64,000 nucleotides of DNA, from assembly GCF_050389775.1 (NCBI RefSeq), contig NZ_CP177146.1:202390-266389 (forward strand), in the 5' to 3' direction. The translations under genes were made by a program, and so were the position numbers. Each line of letters begins with the position of its first letter. Within the stretch, counting starts at the first letter, position 1. This document shows positions 41,400 through 49,657 of the stretch, one piece after another. Origin of the DNA: Marinibacterium sp050389775. Its GTDB lineage: Bacteria; Pseudomonadota; Alphaproteobacteria; Rhodobacterales; Rhodobacteraceae. The notes under the pieces are model-generated. The model searched no databases. It had not been told where the DNA came from and saw only the letters and a program-made list of their open reading frames with translations.

Positions 41400-42179
41400 T
41401 CAGGCCGGGCCGATGCCGTAGAGATGGCGCGCGGCGACCTGGTCGGCCAGCGGGCCCCAGTGATGGGCGGCCTCGCGGGTGCTGGCATAGCTGGTCCGGC
41501 TTTCGTGCTGGGTATGGGGCCAGTCGCTGCCCCAGACCACCCGGTCGAGGCCGATCAGTGACAGCAATTCGGTCGCATGGGGCCGGATGTCGAAGGGCAC
41601 GCGGTAGCCGGCGGAGAACTTGAAGAACAGCGCCGAGCGGTCGGCAAGGCCCGCCACCGCGCCGATCAACGGATCGCGCCCGGCATCGGGTTCGCCGGGC
41701 AGGCCGAAATGGTCGATCACCACGTCGACGCCCTGGTCGGTCAGGGCCGGCAGCCAGCCGGCCAGGCGCGGGCCTTCCAGGTGGATGTCCAGGTGCAGCC
41801 CGCGTGCGCGCAACAGGTCCAGGAACCGCCGGGTTGCCGGAGCCGCCAGGTCGGGCAGGGTCACGCCGCGCACAAGGTTCCAGCGCAGACCGCGCACGCC
41901 CGCGGCCACCAGCGCGTCCAGCGCCGCTTCGCTGACATCCAGGGGCACCACCCCGACGCCGGCAAAGCGCTGGCGGTCCAGCCCGGCCAGCGCGGCGCAG
42001 AGCTCGGAATTGTCGGTTCCCAGAAAGCTGACCTGCACGATCACCCCGCCTTTCAGCCCGTGGGCCGCCTGGTGGGCCAGCCAGTCGGCCAGCGGCGCCG
42101 GGGCTGCCGGCACATAGCGCGCGCCCTTCACGGCCGTCACGGTTTCGTACACATGCGCGTGGCAATCGAACTGGATCAT
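41400..42179 (-). CDS. Amidohydrolase, 2-pyrone-4,6-dicarboxylate lactonase (LigI)-like
   Basis: This 259-residue protein is a metal-dependent TIM-barrel hydrolase of the amidohydrolase-2 family: N-terminal FDCHAHVYE (residues 4-12), 'GVGVVPLDVSEAALDAL', 'GLRWNLVRG', 'HLDIHLEGPRL', 'VVIDHFGLPGEP' and C-terminal 'VVWGSDWPHTQHE' with the catalytic Asp. This pattern is shared by LigI, sulfomuconolactone hydrolase and galactarolactone isomerase relatives, which open lactones of dicarboxylic acids. The start at 42179 keeps the HxH motif at the N-terminus. It is divergent from a HutC-type regulator and a TTT transporter, so its substrate is probably imported by them. Confidence 0.8.
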   Translation of the reverse strand: MIQFDCHAHVYETVTAVKGARYVPAAPAPLADWLAHQAAHGLKGGVIVQVSFLGTDNSELCAALAGLDRQRFAGVGVVPLDVSEAALDALVAAGVRGLRWNLVRGVTLPDLAAPATRRFLDLLRARGLHLDIHLEGPRLAGWLPALTDQGVDVVIDHFGLPGEPDAGRDPLIGAVAGLADRSALFFKFSAGYRVPFDIRPHATELLSLIGLDRVVWGSDWPHTQHESRTSYASTREAAHHWGPLADQVAARHLYGIGPA

Positions 42180-42197
42180 GGGGCCCCCTGCTGTCGA

Positions 42198-42213
42198 AGT
42201 CATATATATGACT
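42198..42213. promoter_or_regulatory. Palindromic operator of the HutC-type regulator
   Basis: AGTCATATATATGACT is a perfect 16-bp palindrome between the divergent genes at 42179 and 42266. A second inverted repeat, GTTGAC (42215-42220) with GTCAAC (42228-42233), follows. AT-rich palindromes of this kind are typical HutC-family operators. Confidence 0.65.
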
Positions 42214-42265
42214 AGTTGACTGCATGGGTCAACGTCGATTACCCCTGTTGCAAGGGAGGCCCCAG

Positions 42266-42997
42266 ATGACCAACGGATTCGCACAGACCGATGCCCGGCT
42301 ACCGGCCTATGCCCGGTTGCGCGACACGCTCAGCGGGCGCATTGCCCGGGGCGAATGGACCCCGGATCAGCCGATCCCGTCCGAGGCCCGGCTGGCCGGC
42401 GAATTCGATGTTTCGGTCGGCACGGTGCGCAAGGCTGTCGACGGGCTGGTCGGCGAGGGGCTTCTGGAACGCCGGCAGGGCTCGGGCACCTATGTCCGCG
42501 CGCCGTCCTTCAACGCCACCCTGTTCCGCTTCTTCCCGATGCGCGAAAGCGACGGCTCGCCCCTGTCGATCCCCCAAAGCCGCATGCTGGACCGGACGCT
42601 GACGCGGGCCACCGGCGAGGCCGCCCAGGCCCTGGGCGAGATCGAGGTCATCAAGATCACCCGCCTGCGCAGCCTGTCCGACCAGCCGGTCCTGTTCGAA
42701 GAGATCTACATCTCGCGCGACCGTTTCGACGGCTTCCAGGACCTGCCCGAAAGCGCCTTTGGCCCGCTGCTCTACCCGCTTTACTTCGAACGCTTCGGCC
42801 TGCTGGTGAAACGGGCCACCGACGAGGTGTCCTTTGGCCGGGCTTCCGACGCCGTGGCCGGCCAGCTGCAGGTGCCGCAAGGCGACCCGCTGGCCATCAT
42901 CCGGCGCACGGCCTTCGACATCGAGGACCGGCCCGTCGAATGGCGCATCGCCAGCGGCAGCGCCAAGGGCTTCCGCTACGTGAGCGAAATCAAATGA
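42266..42997 (+). CDS. GntR-family regulator, HutC subfamily (UTRA domain)
   Basis: This 243-residue protein has an N-terminal winged helix ('YARLRDTLSGRIARGEWTPDQPIPSEARLAGEFDVSVGTVRKAVDGLVGEGLLERRQGSGTYV', residues about 14-75) and a C-terminal UTRA effector domain (about 90-240, with 'TRLRSLSDQPVLFEEIYISRDRFDGF'). UTRA regulators respond to small organic molecules. A GGGAGG ribosome site lies 7 bases before the ATG at 42266. Its gene sits between the LigI-like hydrolase and the TTT transporter, which it likely represses through the palindrome at 42198. Confidence 0.9.
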   Translation: MTNGFAQTDARLPAYARLRDTLSGRIARGEWTPDQPIPSEARLAGEFDVSVGTVRKAVDGLVGEGLLERRQGSGTYVRAPSFNATLFRFFPMRESDGSPLSIPQSRMLDRTLTRATGEAAQALGEIEVIKITRLRSLSDQPVLFEEIYISRDRFDGFQDLPESAFGPLLYPLYFERFGLLVKRATDEVSFGRASDAVAGQLQVPQGDPLAIIRRTAFDIEDRPVEWRIASGSAKGFRYVSEIK

Positions 42998-43029
42998 CAC
43001 GACATGACACTTTCAAAGGGAGAGAGACA

Positions 43030-43980
43030 ATGACACTCAAGGCAACCCTGCTGGGCCTGACCGCCGCCGCGGCGCTGGCGGCACCGGCCCTGGCCGAATA
43101 TCCCGAACGGGCGATCGAGCTGACGATCCCGGCCGGGGCCGGCGGCGGCACCGACACCAGCGCGCGCAAGCTGGCCATCCTGCTCGAAGAGAAGCTGGGC
43201 GTGTCCATCGCCATCCTCAACGTCGGCGGTGGCGGCGGATCGGTCGGCGCGTCGCAGTTCATGCAGGCCCGGCCCGACGGCTATGCACTGTTTGCCACCT
43301 GGAACAGCCCGCTGACCACCGTGCCCCAGGTGCAGAACGTGGCCTATTCGCTCGACAGCTTCACGCCTATCGCCGCCACGTCCGAAACCGCCTACACGCT
43401 CTGCGTCAAGACCGATTTCCCGGCCACCACGGGCGCCGAGTTCCTGGCCGAGCTCGAAGCCAACCCGGGCAAGTACACCTATGGCAACGACGGGATCGGC
43501 GGCACCATGCAGCTGGCCGCCGAGCGGATCTTCCAGGCCCGGGGCATCGATGCCATCGCCATCCCCTTCGGCGGTGCCGGCGAGACCCTGCAGAACTTCC
43601 TGGGCAACCATGTCGACATCTACGGCGGGTCGATCTCGACCGTGCTGCCCTATGTCGAGACCGGCGAGGTCAAGTGCCCGCTGGTGACCTCGGCCGCCGA
43701 CGTGCCGGCGCTGCCCGGGGCCTCGGGGCTGGACGCCCTGGGCATGGCCGACAAGGAGACCCTGCTGTGGCGGGCGATCCTGGGACCCAAGGGGCTGGAC
43801 CCGCAGATCGTCGACAAGCTGGCCGAGGTCATCGACGAGGCGGTCAACGATCCGTCCTATGTCGAGTTCCTGGCCACCAAGGGCGAAGTGCCCAACGTCG
43901 TGAAGGGCCAGGCCCTGGCCGACCGGCTGCAGTCGGAATACGACGCGCTGGCCGAGGTTTCGGCACAGCTGGGCCTCTGA
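43030..43980 (+). CDS. Second TTT substrate-binding protein (TctC/Bug family)
   Basis: This 316-residue protein has a signal peptide (residues 1-22, cleavage after ALA-EY) and the Bug-family start 'IELTIPAGAGGGTDTSARKLAILL', 'LNVGGGGGSVGASQFMQARPDGYALFA'. It binds a carboxylate in the periplasm. It is only about one third identical by eye to the protein at 22271, so the two carriers probably bind different ligands. It is 32 bp behind the regulator gene, with a GGGAGAGAGA-type ribosome site. Confidence 0.9.
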   Translation: MTLKATLLGLTAAAALAAPALAEYPERAIELTIPAGAGGGTDTSARKLAILLEEKLGVSIAILNVGGGGGSVGASQFMQARPDGYALFATWNSPLTTVPQVQNVAYSLDSFTPIAATSETAYTLCVKTDFPATTGAEFLAELEANPGKYTYGNDGIGGTMQLAAERIFQARGIDAIAIPFGGAGETLQNFLGNHVDIYGGSISTVLPYVETGEVKCPLVTSAADVPALPGASGLDALGMADKETLLWRAILGPKGLDPQIVDKLAEVIDEAVNDPSYVEFLATKGEVPNVVKGQALADRLQSEYDALAEVSAQLGL

Positions 43981-43983
43981 TCC

Positions 43984-44433
43984 ATGGAGAAGCGTCAGGA
44001 TATCGTTCTGGGCCTGGTCTTCATGGGCATCGGCATCGCCGCGGCCTGGATGGCCCGGGGCTATACCGGGGCCAGCGGGACCTACCCGCTGGTGCTGGGC
44101 CTGATCCTGACGCTTCTTGGCGGGGCCGTGGCCCTGCGGGCCCTGCGCGCGGGATCGACGGCGCCCCGGACATTGATCGAGGCGCCGGCACAGATGATCA
44201 CCGCCGCGGTCATCGCCACGATCTACGTGGCGCTGGTCGTGCCGCTGGGGTTCTACACGGCCTCGTTCCTGCTGATGCTGGCCCTGCCCACCGCCCTGGG
44301 CCTGCGCCGGCCGGGGCTGGTGCTGGCGGTGTCGGTCGTGTTCATGGGCCTTGTCTATCTCGTCTTCTCGGTGCTGCTGGAAAAACCGCTGCCGCGCGAG
44401 GCGCTCCTGTCCCTCCTTTCGGCCGGAGGCTGA
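43984..44433 (+). CDS. TTT transporter small membrane subunit (TctB), second copy
   Basis: This 149-residue protein has four hydrophobic helices (about 8-25, 35-55, 80-100 and 110-140) with the TctB start 'LGLVFMGIGIAAAWMARGYTGASGTYPLVLGLILTLLGG'. It follows the binding protein after 3 bp, the usual tight spacing, in contrast with the first transporter at 22271-25632. Its end is 1 bp from the TctA start. Confidence 0.87.
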   Translation: MEKRQDIVLGLVFMGIGIAAAWMARGYTGASGTYPLVLGLILTLLGGAVALRALRAGSTAPRTLIEAPAQMITAAVIATIYVALVVPLGFYTASFLLMLALPTALGLRRPGLVLAVSVVFMGLVYLVFSVLLEKPLPREALLSLLSAGG

Positions 44434-44434
44434 C

Positions 44435-45922
44435 ATGGATTTCTATTTCGACGCACTTGCCAATGTCCTGACGTTCGGCCCGGTCGTGGCCATGGTCGGG
44501 GCGACCATGCTGGGGGTCTTTATCGGTGCGCTGCCCGGCCTGAACCCGGTGATGGCCATCGCCCTGCTGTTGCCCCTGACCTATTCGATGGATCCGCTGG
44601 TGGCCCTGGCCATGGTCGCTGGCATCTACAACGGCTCGATGTACGGCGGGGCGATCCCGGCCATCCTGCTGCGCATCCCCGGCACGCCGGCCTCGATCGC
44701 CACGACCTTCGACGGCTTTCCCATGGCCGACCGGGGCGAGGCGTCCAAGGCGCTCAAGATCGCCTGCTGGTCCTCGGCCGTGGGTGGCATCGTCAGCGCC
44801 GTGGCCCTGATGACCGTCGGCCCGCTGCTGGCCCGGCTGACGCTGTTCTTCGGCCCGGCCGAGTATTTCTGGATCGCCATCTTCGGCATGGCCTCGGTGG
44901 GTGTCATGGTCGGTTCGGACCCGGTCAAGGGTATCATGGCCGCCGTGCTCGGCCTGCTGATCGGCACGATGGGCATCGACAACCTGTCGGGCCAGGCCCG
45001 GTTCACCTTTGGCCAGACATGGCTTCTGGGCGGGATGGACCTGATCGTCGTGCTGGTCGGGCTCTATGCCCTGCCGCCGGTCCTGCAACTGGCCGAGAAA
45101 CGCGACCTCGACGGGCTGACCGCCGACCAGCTGCGCCTGACCAACGCGCCCTTCGCCAAGGGCGAGATCCGCCGGCTGGTGCCGACCTGGGCCAGGGCCT
45201 CGGCCATCGGGGTCGGCGTGGGCATCCTGCCCGGGGCAGGGGGCAACATCGCGGCCTTCCTCAGCTACAATGCCGCGCGCAATGCCTCGGACGATCCCGA
45301 CAGTTTCGGCAAGGGCAACCCCCAGGGCGTGGCCGCGGCCGAATGCGGCAACAATGCCGACAATGCCGCCTCGATGATCCCCGCCCTGTCGCTGGGCATC
45401 CCGGGCAATGTCGTCGCCGCGCTGGTGCTCAGCGCGCTGACCATCCACGGCCTGCAGCCCGGCCCGCAGCTCTTTCACCAGAACCCGGTTCTGGTCGGCG
45501 GGTTCATGATGGAAATGCTGCTGACCTCGGTGCTGATCTTCGCCCTTGGCGGGGCGGTGGCCACCCGGGTCTTTGCCCAGTTCCAACGCCTGCCCGGCGT
45601 GATGCTGGTGCCCGCGATCCTGGTGCTGATGTGCGTGGGCGTCTACGTCATCAACGGCCGGCCGGTCGACCTGTGGGTGATGCTGGGTGCCGGCCTGGCG
45701 GGCTATCTGCTGGAAAAGGTCAACGTGCCGCTGGCACCGATCATCCTGGGCATGATCCTCGGCCCGATGGCCGAACAGAGCGTGCGGCGGGCCCTGCTGA
45801 TCAGCCGGGGCGACGCGACCGAGCTGCTGACCCGCCCGATCTCGGCCACGCTGGCCATTGCCACGATCCTGGTCATCGCCTGGCCGATCTTCAAGGCCAT
45901 CCGCCGCCGGCGCGCGGCCTGA
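44435..45922 (+). CDS. TTT transporter large membrane subunit (TctA), second copy
   Basis: This 495-residue protein of about 12 helices has the two TctA repeats 'IGALPGLNPVMAIALLLPLTYSMDP' (near residues 27-52) and 'VGILPGAGGNIAAFLSYNAARNASDDPDSFGKG' (near 265-300), plus 'GGAIPAILLRIPGTPASIATTFDGFPMADRGEA'. A GGAGGC ribosome site lies in the end of tctB. A strong terminator follows at 45945, so it closes the operon. Confidence 0.93.
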   Translation: MDFYFDALANVLTFGPVVAMVGATMLGVFIGALPGLNPVMAIALLLPLTYSMDPLVALAMVAGIYNGSMYGGAIPAILLRIPGTPASIATTFDGFPMADRGEASKALKIACWSSAVGGIVSAVALMTVGPLLARLTLFFGPAEYFWIAIFGMASVGVMVGSDPVKGIMAAVLGLLIGTMGIDNLSGQARFTFGQTWLLGGMDLIVVLVGLYALPPVLQLAEKRDLDGLTADQLRLTNAPFAKGEIRRLVPTWARASAIGVGVGILPGAGGNIAAFLSYNAARNASDDPDSFGKGNPQGVAAAECGNNADNAASMIPALSLGIPGNVVAALVLSALTIHGLQPGPQLFHQNPVLVGGFMMEMLLTSVLIFALGGAVATRVFAQFQRLPGVMLVPAILVLMCVGVYVINGRPVDLWVMLGAGLAGYLLEKVNVPLAPIILGMILGPMAEQSVRRALLISRGDATELLTRPISATLAIATILVIAWPIFKAIRRRRAA

Positions 45923-45944
45923 TCGCGCCGCACCCGATTGCAGG

Positions 45945-45969
45945 GGGGCGGCCGGGTGCCGCCCCTTTT
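45945..45969. terminator. Rho-independent terminator between convergent operons
   Basis: GGGGCGGC / GCCGCCCC, a perfect 8-bp stem with a 5-base loop, followed by TTTT on the plus strand, 22 bp past the TctA stop. It can also serve the leftward FecR transcript ending at 45983. Confidence 0.8.
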
Positions 45970-45982
45970 GCCTTGCCGGGGG

Positions 45983-46951
45983 TCAGTTCCGGCGGGTTCC
46001 GGTCACCAGGATCACCGGCCCCAGGTCGGCCATGCGCAGGCCAAAGGCCTGGCCCAGGAAGGCCAGCGCCTGGCGCGGCTCGGCAATGGCTATCGTGCCG
46101 CTGATCCGCTTGCGGGCCAGCGCCGGGCTGGCGATCACGATCTCGCCGCCAAACCGCTTGTCGATCTCGGCCACGACCTCGGACAGCGGTGTATCGTCCA
46201 GCACCAGCTTGCCGTCCTGCCAGGCCAGCACGGCCTCGGTGTCCGCCGGCCCCGGCAACCCGAGGGCACCATCGGCCTGCAGCGCCACGCCCTGGCCTTC
46301 GTCCAGCACGAGCGGTGGGCCGTCACTGCGCCGGGGCGCCACCCGGACGGCATGTTCGATCACCGTGACATCCGCCGCCCCGCCATGCATGCGGATGTTG
46401 AAGGCCGTGCCCAGGGCGGTGACCCCGGCGCCGTCGACCGTCACGGTAAAGGGCCGATCCGCGTCCGCGGCCACGTCGAACAGCGCCTCGCCCTTCATCA
46501 GGTGGACGATGCGCCGGTCGGGCGTCATCTCGATGCGGATGGCCGAGGCGGCGTTGAGATGCACGATCGACCCGTCGTCGAGCGTCACCACCGGCAGATC
46601 GCCCGCCCCGGCATAGACATCGGCCCGCAGCCGGGTGATCCCGTCCACCGACCAGGTCGCCCCGGCCAGCAGCCCCACAGCCAGCAGCCCCAGAAGCGCC
46701 GTCCGGCCGGGACGGGCCGGGGCCGGATCCTGGCTTGCCAGATCCGGGTCCGAACGGATCGCGCTGCGCGCATCGGTCAACAGCTGTTCGGCCCGGTCAA
46801 AGGCCCTGCGGTTCTCGGGCGCGCTGTCCAGCCAGTCGCGCAGCGCTTGGTCCTCCTCGGGGGCCAGTGCCCGCTCGCGGCGCAGCAGCACCCAGTCGGC
46901 GGCTTCTTCGTGACGCTTGCGTCGTGCTTGCGAAAGGCGCCTGTCCGGCAT
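45983..46951 (-). CDS. FecR-family anti-sigma factor
   Basis: This 322-residue protein has an N-terminal cytoplasmic anti-sigma part with the DUF4880 motif 'EEAADWVLLRRERALAPEEDQALRDWLDSAPENRRAFDRAEQLL' (residues 15-58), one membrane helix (about 84-101) and a periplasmic FecR domain ('VVTLDDGSIVHLNAASAIRIEMTPDRRIVHLMKGEALFDVA'). It holds the adjacent sigma factor inactive until a ligand-loaded outer membrane receptor signals. The STN domain of the TonB receptor at 51854 is the likely sensor. It lies 61 bp after the sigma gene. Confidence 0.9.
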   Translation of the reverse strand: MPDRRLSQARRKRHEEAADWVLLRRERALAPEEDQALRDWLDSAPENRRAFDRAEQLLTDARSAIRSDPDLASQDPAPARPGRTALLGLLAVGLLAGATWSVDGITRLRADVYAGAGDLPVVTLDDGSIVHLNAASAIRIEMTPDRRIVHLMKGEALFDVAADADRPFTVTVDGAGVTALGTAFNIRMHGGAADVTVIEHAVRVAPRRSDGPPLVLDEGQGVALQADGALGLPGPADTEAVLAWQDGKLVLDDTPLSEVVAEIDKRFGGEIVIASPALARKRISGTIAIAEPRQALAFLGQAFGLRMADLGPVILVTGTRRN

Positions 46952-47012
46952 GCTTCCCCCACTGGTGATGCGGCTCGCTAGATAGACGAATGGCGGTCGC
47001 GATCCGGGACTT

Positions 47013-47564
47013 CTAGTCGAGGTCGGCGAGCCGGTCGAGGCAATGCACCATGGCCTTGCGCAGGTGGCGGTCGACCATGTTGCGCGTGATGTTCAGCCGC
47101 GCGGCGATCTGGTCGGGGCTCAGCCCGTCCAGCCGGTGCAGCACGAACACCGCCCGGCGGCGGGCCGGCAGCTCGCCGATGGCCTGGCGCAGCACGGCCA
47201 GCCGGGCCCGGGCGTCCAGCGCGGCCTCGGGCGCGGTTGTCTCGGCGGCCAGCCGGTCTTCCTGGCCGGTATAGGGCGCAAAGAGCGTGGTTTCGAATTG
47301 CTCGCGACGGTGACGGTCGATGCCCAGGTTGATCACCGCCCGGCAGAGGAAGGTCTTGATCGACCGCTGTTCGCGCAGGATCTCGGGCCGGGCGGCCAGC
47401 TTGACATAGAGGTCATGCACCACGTCGAACCGCTCGGTCCGCGAGCCGGGCCGGTGGCCGGCGGCCCGGGCGATATCGGTGTAATACATCTCGATCGCCC
47501 GGTTCAGCAGGTCATGCGCGTCGCAAGGGGCGAGGGGGTCTGATGCGCCGAGGGAACGGTCCAT
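47013..47564 (-). CDS. ECF RNA polymerase sigma factor (FecI-like)
   Basis: This 183-residue sigma-70 family protein of ECF type has region 2 'HDLYVKLAARPEILREQRSIKTFLCRAVINLGIDRHRRE' and region 4 'LPARRRAVFVLHRLDGLSPDQIAARLNITRNMVDRHLRKAMVHCLDRL'. The C-terminal MVxxHLRKAM-type helix is typical of iron-starvation sigma factors. It probably drives transcription of the iron-uptake genes 47848-54250. It forms a two-gene operon with FecR, and the 283-bp upstream spacer holds no clear Fur box that I can assign. Confidence 0.88.
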   Translation of the reverse strand: MDRSLGASDPLAPCDAHDLLNRAIEMYYTDIARAAGHRPGSRTERFDVVHDLYVKLAARPEILREQRSIKTFLCRAVINLGIDRHRREQFETTLFAPYTGQEDRLAAETTAPEAALDARARLAVLRQAIGELPARRRAVFVLHRLDGLSPDQIAARLNITRNMVDRHLRKAMVHCLDRLADLD

Positions 47565-47847
47565 GGGTCGGGGAAATCCGGTTGGGGCGGGGCAGGGGAC
47601 GGAACCGGGGGCTGGGCAAGGGGCCGGGCGGCCGGTTGGGCAAAAGCAAAGCAGATCGGGATGGGCCGATCAATGGTTGCGGGCGGGGTCGGCCCGAGGC
47701 GTGCCTTTCGTGCCGCAACGTGCGGCATCGGGCGGGTTGGGGGCGACGCGGTGCGGGGCGGAGGCGACGAGGTCCGCGGTGGTGCCGTACCGGGTTCCAT
47801 GCGGGTGCCGTGATGCGGACCGGACGGGATGGGACATGGTCGGTGCA

Positions 47848-48687
47848 TCACCGGGCCAGCGGGATGCACATGGGTGTGCCGCTGACCGGGTCGGGCCGGA
47901 TCAGGGCGTCGAAATCAAAGACCGCGCGGATATTGGCCGGGGTCATGATCTCGGCCGGTGGGCCCATCGCCCGCACCCGGCCGTCGCGCAGCATGATCAT
48001 GTGGTCGGCGTACCGCCCGGCCTGGTTCAGGTCGTGCAGCACGGCCACGACGGTTTTCTGCCCGTCCCGCACCAGCCCGCGCACCAGCGACATGACCTCG
48101 ATCTGGTGGGCGATGTCGAGAAAGCTGGTCGGCTCGTCGAGCAGCAGCACCGGGGTCTGCTGGGCCAGGGTCAGGGCGATCCAGGCCCGCTGGCGCTGGC
48201 CGCCCGACAACCGGTCGACACGAGTATCGCGCAGCGCCGTCATGGCGGTCTGGTCCAATGCCGCGTCACAGGCCGCCCGATCGGCATCGCTCAGGGTGCC
48301 AAAGAGCGGGCGGTGAGGATTGCGGCCCATCCGCACCAGGGCTTCGACGCTCAGCCCTTCGGGCGCATCCGGCCCCTGGGGCAGCATGCCGACCTGCCGG
48401 GCGATCCGCCGGGGCGTCTGCCGGGCGATGGGCCGGCCGTTCAGAAGGATCTTGCCCCGGGCCGCCGGATGCAGCCCGGCCAGCGCGCGCAGCAGGGTGG
48501 ACTTGCCGCTGCCGTTCGGCCCGACAAGGGCGGTGACCGCATGGCGCGGCAGCGCCAGGTCCAGCCCGTCGATGATGCGCCGCGATCCGTGATCCAGCGC
48601 GAGGCCGCGGGCCTCAAGCGGTGGGGCGGGGCAGGGGGCAGGCTGTGGTATGGGCGGTGGATCGGATGGCATCTCAGGCAGGGGCAA
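47848..48687 (-). CDS. Iron-siderophore ABC transporter ATP-binding protein (FecE/FhuC type)
   Basis: This 279-residue ATPase has Walker A GPNGSGKST (56-64), signature LSGGQRQRAW and Walker B 'VLLLDEPTSFLD'. It energises import of ferric siderophore through the FecCD permeases encoded upstream. The start overlaps the permease stop by 14 bp. The first ~25 residues are an unusual Pro-rich extension; an internal start is possible but no ribosome site is clear. Confidence 0.9.
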   Translation of the reverse strand: MPLPEMPSDPPPIPQPAPCPAPPLEARGLALDHGSRRIIDGLDLALPRHAVTALVGPNGSGKSTLLRALAGLHPAARGKILLNGRPIARQTPRRIARQVGMLPQGPDAPEGLSVEALVRMGRNPHRPLFGTLSDADRAACDAALDQTAMTALRDTRVDRLSGGQRQRAWIALTLAQQTPVLLLDEPTSFLDIAHQIEVMSLVRGLVRDGQKTVVAVLHDLNQAGRYADHMIMLRDGRVRAMGPPAEIMTPANIRAVFDFDALIRPDPVSGTPMCIPLAR

Positions 48688-49657
48688 GGCGGTGCCTCCA
48701 GAGCAGAGCGCCGAAGACAGGGGCGCCGATCAGGGCGGTGACGATGCCGGCGGGCAGTTGGACGGGGGCGATGATCGTGCGGCCCAGCAGGTCGGCGGCC
48801 GTGACCATCAGCGCGCCGACCAGCGCCGAGGCCGGCAGGGCCAGCCGGTGCAACGGCCCGACCAGCCGGCGGGCCAGGTGCGGGGCAATCAGCCCGACGA
48901 AACCGATCAGCCCGGTGGCCGCCACCGCCGCGCCCGAGATCGCCGCACAGGCCAGGATCATCAGCGCCCGCAACCGTGTCACATGTTGGCCCCGCGCCCG
49001 GGCAAAGCTGTCGCCCAAGCGGATCAGGTCGAGCTGGCGCGCGGCCATCATCGCGCAGGCCCCGGGCAGCACCAGCCACAGGCCCAGCAGCCGCACGGCC
49101 GGCCAGTCGGCGTGGTGCAGGCTGCCGGCCAGCCAGATCAGCGCCGTCTGCACCCGGGCCAACTCGCCAAAGGCGGTCAGGACGGTGGTCAGGGCGCTGG
49201 CCAGCGCGCCCAGCCCGATGCCCACCAGGATCAGCCGCAGCGCGGTCACCCCGCGCCGCCAGGCCAGCAGGTAGACGGCACCGGCCATGGCCAGCGACCC
49301 GGCAAAGCCGGCCAGCGGGGCGATGCCCGGGGGCAGGCCCCGCATTCCGACCAGCCCGATCATCACCGCCAGCGCTGCCCCGGCATTGATGCCCAGCACC
49401 CCCGGTTCGGCCAGCGGGTTGCGCATGACGGCCTGCGAGATCGCCCCGGCCAGGGCCAGCGCCGCTCCGGCCAGCAGGGCCAGGGCCACGCGGGGCAGGC
49501 GCAGGTCATGCAGGATCATGGCCAGCCCCGGATCGGCCCGCCCGGAGCCGGACAGGATGTCGAACAGCGCGGCCGGCGGCAGGGGCACCTCGCCGATGGC
49601 CAGCCCGGCCAGGGCCAGGGCGGCGGTCAGGATGGCCAGGGCGGCGAGGGTCCTCAC
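48674..49657 (-). CDS. Iron-siderophore ABC permease, FecCD family (2)
   Basis: This 327-residue protein of about nine helices carries the FecCD signatures 'LRLPRVALALLAGAALALAGAISQAVMRNPLAEPGVLGINAGAAL' and 'GLIGFVGLIAPHLARRLVG'. I chose a GTG start at 49657, which overlaps the previous permease stop by 4 bp (GTGA) and begins the first helix; longer in-frame extensions lie antisense to nothing but inside the upstream gene. It forms a heterodimer with the permease at 49654. Confidence 0.9.
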   Translation of the reverse strand: MRTLAALAILTAALALAGLAIGEVPLPPAALFDILSGSGRADPGLAMILHDLRLPRVALALLAGAALALAGAISQAVMRNPLAEPGVLGINAGAALAVMIGLVGMRGLPPGIAPLAGFAGSLAMAGAVYLLAWRRGVTALRLILVGIGLGALASALTTVLTAFGELARVQTALIWLAGSLHHADWPAVRLLGLWLVLPGACAMMAARQLDLIRLGDSFARARGQHVTRLRALMILACAAISGAAVAATGLIGFVGLIAPHLARRLVGPLHRLALPASALVGALMVTAADLLGRTIIAPVQLPAGIVTALIGAPVFGALLWRHRLAPA

